A stretch of 64,000 nt of DNA from Lepidurus packardi (GCA_023053545.1 JAKZAN010000001.1:11610024-11674023); one strand, 5' to 3'; shown: positions 34,145-44,373, counted from the first letter of the stretch. Made by a program: numbers and translations. The notes: a model not told the origin generated them from the letters alone.

Positions 34145-35005
34145 TCAAGCTAAATTTTGCCACTGAGGACTTGATCCAGCTCGAGCGCGTTTATACGATC
34201 GGGTGACTCTAGGGCTGGGTGGAGTGATACCGCGCGAATGGAGCAGTTTCAAACGTTCAATCTCTTTTAGCCGTTTCTCTTTAACAATAAGCTGGGTGGG
34301 AAAATTAATATCGGCTAACGCGCGTGAAAAATCATCCATTCGAGGTAAAAAGCGACCCTTGTTGTGTGAAAAGAGATCTCTCATGTAATCTGACACATGG
34401 CTGTTTTCTATAGTTTCCCCATATAGTTTTAGAGTACTGTCAGGATTAACTGTAATTATGTGTGCATATTCAGGTTTTGTAAGATACTCGCTAGCTGTCA
34501 ACGCTTTCTCACGATATTGGTCGTCCACTTTAACCATAAATTGGGTAACGCTGGGGGTCGCTTCAACACTTGACTGCAATGGACTGTCATACATGTCGGG
34601 TTTAGAAATGTTATTAATTGGTGTTTGAAAAGGTTGTGGTGAAAAGCTGCGAGTGTGGTTTACACGTGTGGGTGTTAAATCACTCTCAACACCCTCATGT
34701 TTTAAAGATGGAACCGTGGGAACAGGGGGTAAAGAAACATGTGTTGACGATGCAGCCCTCTCATGACCTGGGTGAGCAGCCTTGTAGCGTTGAAACGTTT
34801 TTTCAAACAGGTGCAACTTATTCTCAATGCTTAATTCAGGATTATTGAGAATATTCCGCATTTCCTCTTCCGCCCGATAAAATTCTGTTAGTTTGAAACT
34901 GGGGGGCGGTTTTATGGCAGACTGCGATTCCCGATGCAAAACTTGATCAATTTTGTTGGCTATGTCTAGCGGCACTAACCGCATGGGACGCGCTGCTTTG
35001 GCCAT
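34145..35005 (-). CDS. Polinton-conserved protein of unknown function (286 aa)
   Basis: I recognise the general pattern of an unassigned Polinton protein, but no enzymatic motif. Residues 11-90 look helical (LVPLDIANKIDQVLHRE, then EEEMRNILNNPELSIENKL), the middle is Pro/Ser/Thr-rich and probably disordered (100-150), and the C-terminus is basic (VTRSYKRARAGSS). It lies 1 bp upstream of the integrase gene and overlaps the 125-aa gene by 59 nt in another frame, a tight late-cluster arrangement. A minor virion or scaffold role is possible but not demonstrated. Confidence 0.65.
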   Translation of the reverse strand: MAKAARPMRLVPLDIANKIDQVLHRESQSAIKPPPSFKLTEFYRAEEEMRNILNNPELSIENKLHLFEKTFQRYKAAHPGHERAASSTHVSLPPVPTVPSLKHEGVESDLTPTRVNHTRSFSPQPFQTPINNISKPDMYDSPLQSSVEATPSVTQFMVKVDDQYREKALTASEYLTKPEYAHIITVNPDSTLKLYGETIENSHVSDYMRDLFSHNKGRFLPRMDDFSRALADINFPTQLIVKEKRLKEIERLKLLHSRGITPPSPRVTRSYKRARAGSSPQWQNLA

Positions 35006-35324
35006 GGCGACGTAAAAAAGCTAAAGCGGGGTTAAGTACGTTTAAAATAAATCCTCCACCCTTCTGTACTATTCGTTTATGACGATAGCGGAAACTCTGT
35101 TTGGATTGAGCCAAATCTCGAAGAATAGACTTGAAACGACGTAGCTTTTGTTTCTCTTTTTCCTGAAGAGGGATAACACCCTTGACTAAATTCAAGATGA
35201 TTTCGCAAATAACGTTAATAAGGGGTCGGTCAGCGTTCTGAAGGATAATTTGACGGAGTTTGGGCTGACAGCGACATAAAGTTTTCAAATAAGGTTTGTA
35301 TTTCTTCACCTGTTTAAGACACAT
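34947..35324 (-). CDS. Small basic Polinton protein (125 aa), function unknown
   Basis: Strongly basic, with a helical N-terminal half (KLRQIILQNADRPLINVICE, GVIPLQEKEKQKLRRF) and a RIVQKGGGFI motif near residues 84-93 before a hydrophobic segment (LNVLNPALAFL). The same layout, basic helices, then VQKGGF, then a short hydrophobic end, is familiar from many invertebrate and fish Polintons. I believe the family is real, but its role is not known to me. It overlaps the downstream 286-aa gene. Confidence 0.68.
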   Translation of the reverse strand: MCLKQVKKYKPYLKTLCRCQPKLRQIILQNADRPLINVICEIILNLVKGVIPLQEKEKQKLRRFKSILRDLAQSKQSFRYRHKRIVQKGGGFILNVLNPALAFLRRHGQSSASHAVSAARHSQQN

Positions 35325-35370
35325 CCTCTCGTTGTCTGTTTACCTCCAAAGCCAGTGTGCGACTACAGGT

Positions 35371-35514
35371 TTACCCACTCGAAGATCGCGCTTTAAAGGC
35401 TAAAATAAGACGCGTCATAATCGACAACCATTCAGCTAGAGTTTGAAGGGTTTGCGTGGCAACCTGTCGACAGCGAGTGCGCCATTTCTTCCCAAATCTT
35501 TTATCATGAACCAT
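35371..35514 (-). CDS. Very short ORF (47 aa) between polymerase and the 125-aa gene
   Basis: Begins MVHDKRFGKKWRTRCR, so the N-terminus is basic, and continues with one amphipathic to hydrophobic segment (TLAEWLSIMTRLILAFKA), then a TAA at 35371. It lies alone in an otherwise empty 250-bp interval of a compact element, on the coding strand. It could be a small membrane-associated virion peptide or a chance frame. No homology is recognised. Confidence 0.4.
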   Translation of the reverse strand: MVHDKRFGKKWRTRCRQVATQTLQTLAEWLSIMTRLILAFKARSSSG

Positions 35515-35577
35515 CTTGCAGCTTCAAAGGTTGAGTGACAACTAAACTAGACATGGGTTATAGACACAATTTAAACT

Positions 35578-38500
35578 TTATTCATCATCTTCATTACAAT
35601 ATCCGTAAGCGTGACTGGTAACAAGATCTGGGAGCCAGAAACGTTTATCATCAAGAGCAGACAATGACAATTTACGAGTTTGATAAGTATAAATTTGATG
35701 GTTGAATGAGCGGAGAGTGGTATTGGTAGTATATACCTCGCTGCGCTCACCATACAACACTTGACGGTAAAGGTCTAACGATAATTCACGACGGGTGGCT
35801 TCTCGGGTAGTGCCCTTGGCCTTTCGTTGTTCTTCACCCGTGTCAAAACGTATACAATAGAGTTTGGGTCGTAAAGCTACAATTTCCACAATACGGTTTT
35901 GTCCAGCCTCGTTCTTAAACATGCCTAGACGTTTATCGTTGTCAGCATAGTAATATGGACTGGATGGATGTTGGTTGGAGGTATCAAAGTGGGTGGTTAG
36001 ACGATGACACATCTCTTCCCAGAATCCGGTAGGGCTTTCCACACTGTAGCAAAAACTGTCGGTATCGGTAAAAACCAAGCGGCAGCGCGAACCAAAATGT
36101 GGGCGAATAATGTTGTAGTGGAAATCGTACATATGCATTTTGGCTAATTCCAATATTGCAAAACCTACAAGAATTGGTTTGTTATAAAAAACGTCGGTTT
36201 TTCTCATCTGGATGAGTGCTAAATCATTCGAAATGCGTCGTGCATGGCTGAAGGCTGGACTGGCTGTTAAACTCACAAGAGTTTTCTCGTTGTTTATTAC
36301 GTAGATGTTGACTCGGTTGTCTACGTTTTCTACAGTTTTACCTGAAATGTTAACCGAAGGTTAGTCAAAAGTATGAGTTTAAGTTAGAATGATTTTACCA
36401 AAGATGGAATTATTCATCAGTTTGAACGATTCACGATCAGCGTCATTGGTGGCGGCAGCTCGCAAAGCGGTGTTGCATTCGATGTAGGGCTGAAACAGCG
36501 TTGTCTGACGAAATCTGATACCACCATGCATTCGGGTCACTAACAATCCGTGACTTAAAGCCAGCTGCAACATTCTGTAATGAATCAGATATTTTTCTTT
36601 AGCGTTTAAGGTGACACATAGTTTTTCAACACGAGAGGGAAATGTTTTCCCATCTTTCAGATAATGCTCTTGGATTGCGGGGCTTAGCATATCCCATGTT
36701 ATTTGTTCTTTGCGGGGGAGAAAGGGAAAATCGTCGTGTTCTTCGTGTAAATGGGCAGGATATTCCATGTCGACTAGTAGGGCATAACCATAGAGCGAAT
36801 CTGGGGTTAACGAGAGGATTTCGTTCAAACTGGGGCATTCTTTGGTTGATAACCAGCAAATTCCATCGGTGGGTAAAGCTTGAACCATCGCCCATCCATA
36901 CAAGTTGTTAGCATCGATATATTCGATGGAGCTATTAGGGCGTGTAGGATCATAATGCGGCAAGTCTGGTAAATTGGCTACAGCATGACGTTGGGACACC
37001 ATGGTTAGCCCCCCTCGCACGTTTTGTTTAACCATACTATGCATGGTTACATCGGTCATAAGTTCCATCGTCACCCCCGTTGTGTACAAACAGGCGTTCC
37101 AGCTAAAATGCGAAATGCTGTAAAAATGGGCTACATCCAAACCCGAATGGTGATAGGTTGTTTGACGTAAGGTGGAAAAGCAGTCGGCTAGAATGCGGAC
37201 ATCGCACTCTAAATACAAGTTGTGATAGTCGCGTAATGTGCGACATTGGAAAGTATCCCAAACGTTTTGTGCATGAATGTAATCCTCATCTGAAACTGAG
37301 CAACCAGTTAGGGTGGAGAAAAAGGCCAGTTGGGATGGTAAATGTGGTAAATCGAGAGCTGTCAGACTAGTCATGAACTCGTAGGGAAATATCCCTTTGC
37401 GCGCTAAGAGTTTGAGTTTCTCTTGATTCCCCGCTACCGCAGCCGCACGGTTCAAACATTGAAAGGAGTGGAGCCCCTTTTTCAAGAGAACTTGAGCCCA
37501 ACGTTCCAAACTAGTGTTCATAAATTGAAGACTGTCCAGAAAGCGAACGTTATCAACTTTAAAAGTCAAGAACTTTTCCATGGATTTGGGGATAATGTCA
37601 ATGTCTTGCCCGTAATGCTCCAATGCTTGACAGATGAAGTGTCCATCGTAATTCCTAGAAACAACAGATTATTTGGATTCGGTTTATCGGTTTTCACAGA
37701 TACTTACTGTAAATTGTGGAAGTAGACAGGTAATTCGTAGTTTTCCAATTTACAATGGAGATTACAACCTCGGTGAGCAATACCCCGGAAAGAACCGTCA
37801 AAATGATCATGATCTATCATACGCTCGGACAAATCTTGGGGTAAGGGTTTCTTGCAGTGTACGCATATAGTAGCTGTATGTCGGGCTCTTATTGCCATTG
37901 ACACATCTTTTTCATTGAGGGGAAAATTTGTTGAGCGCACCACTTGTTCAAGATTTGCTGCTGTTTCTAAGATGTTTTGTAGGAAAATCTGACCTGCATT
38001 AGGGCCAACATAGCGCTGGTATGCCACTTCACTCCCCTGCAGGTCGAGCACCAAATAACAAAAAGATAGAGCTTCGTGACGATGAAGCTTTTGATTGACG
38101 GGAGAGTGTTCTTCATCAGTTGGATCATAAGAAACTAAAAGAGATTCAAAATCGGCAAAAGCTATGTAAGGGGCACGTTGTGCTGCATTAAAACATCGCA
38201 TCTGAACAAAATCGTTCTTCCCAGGAGTGGGGAGTCGAACTGCTTTTTGTTTGTTTTCCAAACAGTACATTTTATGAGCATCTAGGGACCGGGAACTTTT
38301 AAACGCGTTTAGACATTTGAGACAATAATGATCCTTATGTAGTTGATCTTTACCCAACAAACGATTTGGTGAAAGAATAGGCCAGAAATGTCCTTGTCCC
38401 GGACCGGTGCATGTATACAAAAGATTAACCGGTTCTTGGCAGAGGGTGGTGTTGGGTTTGAAAAAGGTTTTCCCAGAAATACGAAAAGGATAAATATTTC

Positions 38501-39641
38501 GAGGGGTGGCAACAAGGGTTGGTGGGAGTTTAGAGCGTTTAGGATTTTCTGCTTCTTCATCACTCTCGTCAAAACATCCAAACGGTAAAGTATCAAAAGC
38601 TAAGATATTAATAGCGATTGAATGGGCTTCTTCAAAAGCAGTTATGTCTTGAATTTTAACAGGATAGGTTAGCACTTGTGGATTAATGGTCGGTAATCTG
38701 TCGGGATAACGGGCGAAGAGAGCGTCTAAGCTTTTAGCACTATGATTCTGTATAAAAAACGGGGAATTTGAATCGGTTGCATGTTGGCGAGCTAGCACTG
38801 CTTTGACAGCATAGACAAAACATTGATTGCCGCAACGTGCGATATTAACAACAGCTTTGCGTTTAGCGATGTTGGTAGGTAACCGTATCTGGTGAGAATC
38901 GTTACCACTACCCGCCATAGGAACAAACGTGGTCACTGAAGCTCGAAGCTCACTAATGTACTCCATCCGCCAACCAGAACCAGCTTGATTCTGACGATTG
39001 TGGATCACGTTGGCAATATGATCAAATGCATTTTGCATAACTTGATTTAAATCTGAAGTTGGGAGCACGATAACATACACACTGTGGAAAAAACGGGGGT
39101 AGCGTTCGCTGCGGTTGATTTCAGGAGTGTTTATGATTTTACTCATAACGCTATGAACTACAAATTTGATTTTCACAGACAAACTCTTTCGTAGTTGAGC
39201 TTTCAATAATCCGAGAATTTGTGAACTATACTCGCTCATCAATTGTTCGGCTGTTACAATCGGGTAACGCTCAGGTCCAACAATCAATCGATATTCCCGC
39301 AAATGTCCAGCTAGTGTACTATTCAATTCAAAAAATTCATTGTGGTTAGATTCAATCGATTGCGGTGGGGGTATATTGGGTGTGAGAGGTTCTGCAACAC
39401 TTGTTGGAGGGGGTGGTGAAAGGGCGATCGTTGGCAGAGGGTTTAAAATTTGACGACGACGTTTCAAACGTCGTTGTCGACGCTTGATGCCGCGATTGAG
39501 AGTTCGAGTACGGATTGATGGGTGTGGAGCGGGGAATTCTTCGCCAGCACCTGCTTGTGACTCGTCATCCTCATCAACATCAATACCCAATTCACAAATC
39601 AAATCGCCTAAGATTGGACTATATTCAGAATTCATTGTCAA
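35578..39641 (-). CDS. Protein-primed family B DNA polymerase with two short introns
   Basis: The Polinton replicase. Three exons on the minus strand, 39641-37708, 37654-36399 and 36341-35578, join in frame to 1317 codons. Introns of 53 nt (37655-37707) and 57 nt (36342-36398) have GTAAGT..TAG and GTAAAA..CAG borders; splicing restores the ExoII HNLQNYD block (642-648) and the motif B NNSIFGK block. Other parts in order: a polymerase-associated N-terminal region, a Cys/His finger (C440, C443, H456, C460), ExoI ADFES (496-500), an inserted HNH/endonuclease VII-like module (C593, C596, HDH 611-613, C626, C630), ExoIII Tyr792-Asp796, motif A IDANNLYG (891-898), motif C DTDS (1156-1159), KLY (1223-1225). 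Exonuclease and polymerase acidic residues are present, so it looks functional. Confidence 0.93.
36342..36398 (-). other. Intron 2 of the Polinton polymerase gene (57 nt)
   Basis: Donor ATCTTTG|GTAAAATC and acceptor ACATTTCAG|GTAAAACTG. It contains in-frame stops that would cut the protein just after motif B. Joining gives the conserved FGKT.EN sequence. Confidence 0.9.
37655..37707 (-). other. Intron 1 of the Polinton polymerase gene (53 nt)
   Basis: Donor TTTACA|GTAAGTATC and acceptor TTGTTTCTAG|GAATTAC. Its 53 nt is not a multiple of three, and the stop met without splicing is removed by it. Joining restores the ExoII motif exactly. Confidence 0.9.
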
Positions 39642-39731
39642 ACGCTGTCTCGAGGGCTACTGAGCACGATTTTCATGGTGTGTTAGTGCTTAAAGACTCG
39701 GAACTAGAAGAGGAGGAACTCATTCGTTAGT
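39642..39731. promoter_or_regulatory. 90-bp bidirectional intergenic region between polymerase and ATPase
   Basis: The only divergent gene pair of the Polinton; start codons of polymerase (-) and ATPase (+) are 90 bp apart. No clear TATA box was found. It must hold both promoters or their 5' leaders. Confidence 0.5.
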
Positions 39732-40394
39732 ATGGAGGCGTTGTTTAGACATCCAGTGCGTATCCTCATTGCAGGTCCTTCACAATCGGGTAAAAGCGAG
39801 GTGGTAGCCCAGCTGCTTCGACAACTATCGTCAATGTTCACTCCCTGTCCTGAACGTATACGCTATTGCTATGGAGCGTGGCAACCGCTTTTTGCACAAC
39901 TCCAGTCGGAGTTGGACAATATTACTTTTCAAGCCGGGTTTGACGAAAATGATATTAAAGAAACTTTACCAGCCAACAGTTTACTCATTCTGGATGATCT
40001 GATGGAAACTATAGATGGTAAATCAAAAGCATTGGAGAACATCTTTACCAAACATTCCCACCATGCCAATATCTCCGTCATCATGATTACACAAAACCCG
40101 TTTTATAGCAACCTTCGCACCATCTCTCTTAATTGCTCCCACATGTTTCTAATGAAAACTGCTCGAGATGTTACTCAAATTCGAGCTATTGGAGCTCAAA
40201 TGTTCCCTGGTAAACTGAGATATTTTATGGATGCGTACGAGCATGCCTGTGAAGAACCTTACTCTTATTTGATGCTCTCCTTCGATCCCAACACTCCTGA
40301 CACTCATCGTCTTATGTCAGACGTTTTCAACGCGAAAGGCGAGCCTATTGTATACGAAAGAGTGCACCAACCTGTAAAAGTTTCACGAAAATAA
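39732..40394 (+). CDS. FtsK/HerA-type genome-packaging ATPase
   Basis: This 220-aa P-loop ATPase should translocate the genome into capsids (A32-like clade). Walker A GPSQSGKS at 15-22, Walker B LLILDDL at 84-90 with the catalytic acidic pair, and a sensor-like VIMITQN (116-122, Gln and Asn) fit the family. Length and simplicity are typical of Polintons. It is the only convincing + strand gene in the element and diverges from the polymerase. Intact. Confidence 0.9.
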   Translation: MEALFRHPVRILIAGPSQSGKSEVVAQLLRQLSSMFTPCPERIRYCYGAWQPLFAQLQSELDNITFQAGFDENDIKETLPANSLLILDDLMETIDGKSKALENIFTKHSHHANISVIMITQNPFYSNLRTISLNCSHMFLMKTARDVTQIRAIGAQMFPGKLRYFMDAYEHACEEPYSYLMLSFDPNTPDTHRLMSDVFNAKGEPIVYERVHQPVKVSRK

Positions 40395-40475
40395 AACATT
40401 TTGTTATAAACATGTTTTTCAGATGTTTGATGTAAAATGTGGTGATATCTTTCAAATATTAGTCTCGATTATTTT

Positions 40476-40919
40476 TCACAATTTTGTATTTACATTAATT
40501 CGTTCTACATCTCGGGTTAACCAATAAGTGAATTTGTAGGTTTGGAATAGCGTACAAAGAGTCGGGGTTGTTTTATGTTTAGGACAATAGGGTGGTTCAA
40601 AAGGGATAAAAATTTCGTTGACTGCAGGGCAATTGTATCCCACCAAGTTCTCAATAGGTTGTTGAAGTCCTTGTGAGAGAATTTCAAACGAAGGATCACC
40701 CCATGTTAAAACTCGATATTTTCGGATTGAGTGGGCTAAATGATTGAAGAAAACCCCCATCGTGTCAAAGGGCCAGTCTTGATCATGGTCATTTCCCCAT
40801 GTGAAATGTCGATAGTAAAAATTGTTCTGTGATAATTTGGAATTAATAAAACATGAAGTTAACTCCACAGGGCTGTTGTCGACTAATCTCAAATAGACTA
40901 CAGCCAAGTCTTCAGCCAT
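40476..40919 (-). CDS. TIR-linked gene of unknown function (147 aa)
   Basis: Not recognised. The start codon, upstream region and first 15 codons lie within the right inverted repeat, so the promoter is terminal. The protein is rich in aromatic residues (NNFYYRHFTWGN, FTYWL) and has scattered Cys (YNCPAVNE, PPYCPKH, PTLCTLF), perhaps a small Cys/His module; there is no signal peptide. It converges with the ATPase gene, 81 bp apart. The second Polinton end at 47836 has the same gene with a few changes, all keeping the frame, which suggests it is coding. Confidence 0.65.
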   Translation of the reverse strand: MAEDLAVVYLRLVDNSPVELTSCFINSKLSQNNFYYRHFTWGNDHDQDWPFDTMGVFFNHLAHSIRKYRVLTWGDPSFEILSQGLQQPIENLVGYNCPAVNEIFIPFEPPYCPKHKTTPTLCTLFQTYKFTYWLTRDVERINVNTKL

Positions 40920-41769
40920 TCTTATGCTCTAGCAGAGTTTATTGAACCACCGTGTTGATCTGTGTTGGTTCCACTGGTTTCATAAACAGGAGACGTGCTG
41001 GTGATAGCCTTGAGTTTGTCAAACACTGGTTGGAATGAGTGTGTGTGTGTGTGTGTGCGGTTGTGAGAATTGGGGATTTTGAAACCGTTCAGCCTAAGGG
41101 TTGCACAGATGTCAGAATGGGGGTTGTCAAGCGCGCCCATCTGAGGAATCATACCGATGGAAGAGTGAGGATTGGCCAACATGGGAGCTTGAGGGGAGTG
41201 TGAGCTGACAAGCATCCTAGCCAGAGGGGCTGTGCAAACGCAAGAGTGGGTGAGTTGGTGTTATCAGTGTGTGTGCAACAGTTGATAGCCTGATGAGCAT
41301 GATGGCACACTCTCCAAAAAATCTTACAGTGTAGTGAAACCACCAACCATTATTTTGAATGAATTTGTAATTGTATTTGTTGAAAGAAAATACATTTCAA
41401 AGGTTAAACTTACAAAAAGTGTCTTTAACTTAAATGTCTATCTCCGAAAAAGTGTCATTAACTTTAATGTCGAATCTGAAAAAGTGTCTTTAACTTTAAT
41501 GGTAATCCTGAAAAATTGTCTTTAACTTAAATGATGAATCTCGAAAAGTGTCTTTAACTTTAATGTCTATTCTCGAAAAAGTGTCCTTAACTTTAATGTT
41601 GATTCTGAAAAAGTGTCTTTAACTTAAATGTGTATTTTGTGAAAAAGTGTCATTAACTTTAATGGTAATCCTGAAAAAGTGTCTTTAACTTTAATGTCGA
41701 GTCCGAAAAAGTGTCTTTAACTTTAATGTCGAGTCCGAAAAAGTGTCTTTAACTTTAAGGGTAATTAAG
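40874..41769 (-). repeat. Polinton right terminal inverted repeat
   Basis: Inner end TGTTGTCGAC at 40874 pairs with the left repeat's inner end at 29470. Scattered substitutions and small indels separate the two arms, so the insertion is not brand new. The outer part carries an expanded minisatellite. Confidence 0.87.
41414..41769. repeat. Minisatellite in the right Polinton terminus, about 11 units of 32-34 bp
   Basis: Repeating core AAAAAGTGTCTTTAACTTTA followed by 12-14 variable bases (endings such as ATGTCGAGTCCG or ATGGTAATCCTG). Two adjacent units near 41680-41745 are identical. The left terminus has only about four recognisable units. Confidence 0.9.
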
Positions 41770-42023
41770 TTTGTTGGCGGAGGACACTGTTGTCGACACG
41801 AGAGCTGCTCAATTGTGAGGACAGCGCCAACGTGAAAGTGGCGGAAACGCTAGAAACTAGGTGTTGTCAAACCATACTGCGCAGGCGTCAGGGCAGGGGA
41901 CTAGGGGAGAAATGGAGGCATCCTATTGGTGCAGCCGTAAAAGGGGCGGGGCTTGGGAGAAATGGAGGCTTCCTATTGGTGCTGCAGTAATGGAGGTTGC
42001 AGTAATGGTGGTACCTATACTAC
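41770..42023. other. Unique 254-bp segment between Polinton and unit U5, promoter-like
   Basis: Not found in the other units or at the left Polinton end. It contains two near-identical copies of GGGAGAAATGGAGGCxTCCTATTGGTGC at about 41904 and 41954, each ending in an inverted CCAAT box, and a GC box GGGGCGGGGC at 41943-41952 between them. It could be the true outermost part of the Polinton end or filler captured during rearrangement. Confidence 0.5.
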
Positions 42024-42285
42024 TCAGGAAAAGCGAGTACAGGAGTTGAAGAAAGGAGCCGTTTAGGATCTGTAAAAGCTTCCTCACATAACACGGACCA
42101 CTCAAAGGGAACATTCTTTTCGGTTAGTTTATATAGCGGCTTGGCAATGTCAGCAAAACCTTTCACAAATCGACGATAGTATGAAGATCGAGGAAACTAT
42201 TCAATTCATCACTGGTCACTGGTCGGGACCATTCCACGATTGCTTTAGTTTTTTCAGGACGTCGAAATGAGTTTTCAGGACGTCT
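42024..42285 (-). pseudogene. Ty3/gypsy pol fragment, U5, 3' part missing
   Basis: Only the RT-side half remains. The RNase H side is replaced by the sequence right of the Polinton. The unit resumes at TCAGGAAAAGCGAGTAC. Confidence 0.8.
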
Positions 42286-42291
42286 TCGAGG

Positions 42292-42522
42292 TCACACAAG
42301 TGTAATATTGTCTTCGATTTCTTGATAAAGGGCTTTCAAGTCTTGAAGGTATTCTTCGAGGGAGCTCAGGAGATCAGCACTGGCTTCTTGTTTCGTGGGG
42401 GCGTCTTCTTGCTCAAGGTTATTCATTGTTTCGAAGGTATTAACGATGGATTGAGAAAGTAGAGAGGATTTGATCTTCACTCGATCAATGGACTTCGTTT
42501 CTGTGCGGCTCATCCTGGTCAC
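42292..42522 (-). pseudogene. Gag-like small ORF, U5
   Basis: Copy of the 76-codon frame described at 13087-13317, unchanged. Confidence 0.4.
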
Positions 42523-43030
42523 GGCACTAAATGTGGAGGATTTGGGTATGAATAAGAATAAGATGGTCCCTGCGTTGTGATTAGGGGCTACTTCTGAAGA
42601 ATAGGATGGATGAGAGCACCTTTTAAAAGACGTTTCGTAGACTTTGCATCCGGAAAGTCCGATTTGTAAGGTTCAGCCATTGTTATTTCGTCTATTCTAA
42701 TTAGCAAGTACGTATTACGGGGAGCGCTCTATGGGTACAACAAATACGCAAGTACGTATTACAGGGTGAGGGAGCAAAACATCTCATTTGGAACTGAAGG
42801 AAAGTCAAAAACATCTCAAAATCAGCAGTACTAAATGAGTAAAAAGTCATTTCAAAGTTTATTACAAGGCAAACTTGTATTCTCTTCTCAAGTCCTTCCA
42901 GATTTCATTTCAAGGGCCACAAATGATGTCGAAACTACCCAGTTCGAATTTTCGTTTCAACACAGGCTAAGAAGAACGACCTGGCCAAAGCCGACATATA
43001 ATAGTATGAAACAGGGTCCAGTTAGCCTGC

Positions 43031-44373
43031 TTAAAGCCTGTCCGTTTTGCCAATGCCGCGCTTTCCGGAGAACAAACGCTTGGGCAGTTTAACCGAAATA
43101 TGTCTGTCAGCTTCACCAGCTTTGCCCATGCGGCCTTGCGTCCAACGAGCTTCAACTTGTTCTTCATCTACAAGTAACACTAAACATTAAGTAACTACAA
43201 TCAACTAAAATAAACCCAATTTAGTAATTACTTCTGGGTTCTTGACTCTACTCTGGTCACGTGGAGTAACGCGAGAAGAGCTAGACGTACACGGCCTTCT
43301 TCATCCATGCGAGCTTTCTTGATTGGCTTACGCGAAATTGAAATCGAACGAGACTGATTGAAATGGGCCTACTAAAGCATAAAGTTGGTTAAAAACCGTG
43401 TTCGGTTATAAAAATATCTATACAAAAAATACCTTCTCTGTGCCAGCCAAATCCATTCCCAAGTTCTCCATTTCTTCCCTCATCGGCTAACGGAGAGCTC
43501 TCGCTTCCTACCAGCCCTTGGCATGACAGGTTTGCCTCCACTCTTTCCCAGACGAGCTTCAACAGACATAGTTTTAGCCTTGTCTCGAATTTGCTTGGCG
43601 AGTTGATGGACTTCCTTTGTCTCTTCATCACTGGGTTCGTCAAACTTCAGCTCGCAGTTCTTTCTCTTTCTCCAAGTGCTAAAATTTCTGAAAAAAAAAG
43701 AAAAAAGTAAAAAAAACCGGCCGAAGATAAAACGATAAACTAACCACCATAAGATCCGGATCAATGTAGTCGGCAACGTTTTTGTTTTATCAGAATTCTG
43801 GAATTTTGTCGTATTTGAAGTCGTATGGCAGGTCATAATTCTTTCTCTAATCCACAAAATGTGGACGTCCCCTTGTTCCAATTCGATAGCTCGTCCCGTC
43901 CTTTTCGTTTTCTCCTTCTCAGCTTGAGCTGCTTTCTTCTGCGAATCCGGAATGCAAACTGGACGAACAACGTTATCTCTTCGCCTGGGTTCGCCTACGT
44001 TTAGACGGTTCAAGACGCCTTCTACCTTCTAGCTACACATCTTACCTTCCACACGATGAGCTAGCAATCAACGCGCACAAGCCTAGACAATCCAAATTGA
44101 ACACCAGAAAACAAATAAATAATCCGCCCTTACGTCTGACTTTACTTCCACTACTCCTTCTTCGGTGACGGTAGACATTTGCAGAATTGGGACATGATCA
44201 TTCTCGAACGCTTTTTGAAAGTAACAAGCATGGGCTAATAAAGCAAATATTAGTAAAAATATCACACTGGATAATGAAGCATATACCTTGTTAGTAAATA
44301 GTGGCTTCATGCTCTCAAAGAGATGAATCTGTTCTTCAAGTCTGTGTCCGCATTGCTCAGAAATAAGGGCAAT
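43031..44373 (-). pseudogene. NOG1 3' exons, type B, U5
   Basis: Same content as 18841-20183, offset by 24190 bp, on the far side of the Polinton. Confidence 0.83.

Larger units (their letters stand above)
28767..41769. mobile_element. Polinton/Maverick virus-like transposon, copy 1 (about 13 kb)
   Basis: Inverted terminal repeats enclose the complete Polinton core set: protein-primed DNA polymerase B, retrovirus-like integrase, adenain-like protease, packaging ATPase, major capsid and penton proteins. Known family biology: integration by the integrase, replication by the self-primed polymerase, and a potential to form virions. Nearly all genes lie on the - strand; only the ATPase is on +. 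All recognised genes are open. The left end has only about four terminal repeat units against eleven at the right, so it is shortened or recombined. No target-site duplication can be identified because the host flanks are not contiguous. Confidence 0.93.

Noticed and set aside
41414-41769. Regular 33-bp repeats resembling a CRISPR array
   Set aside because: The repeat parts themselves vary and the intervening 12-14 bp are too short and partly the same. There is no cas gene, and the context is a eukaryotic transposon end.
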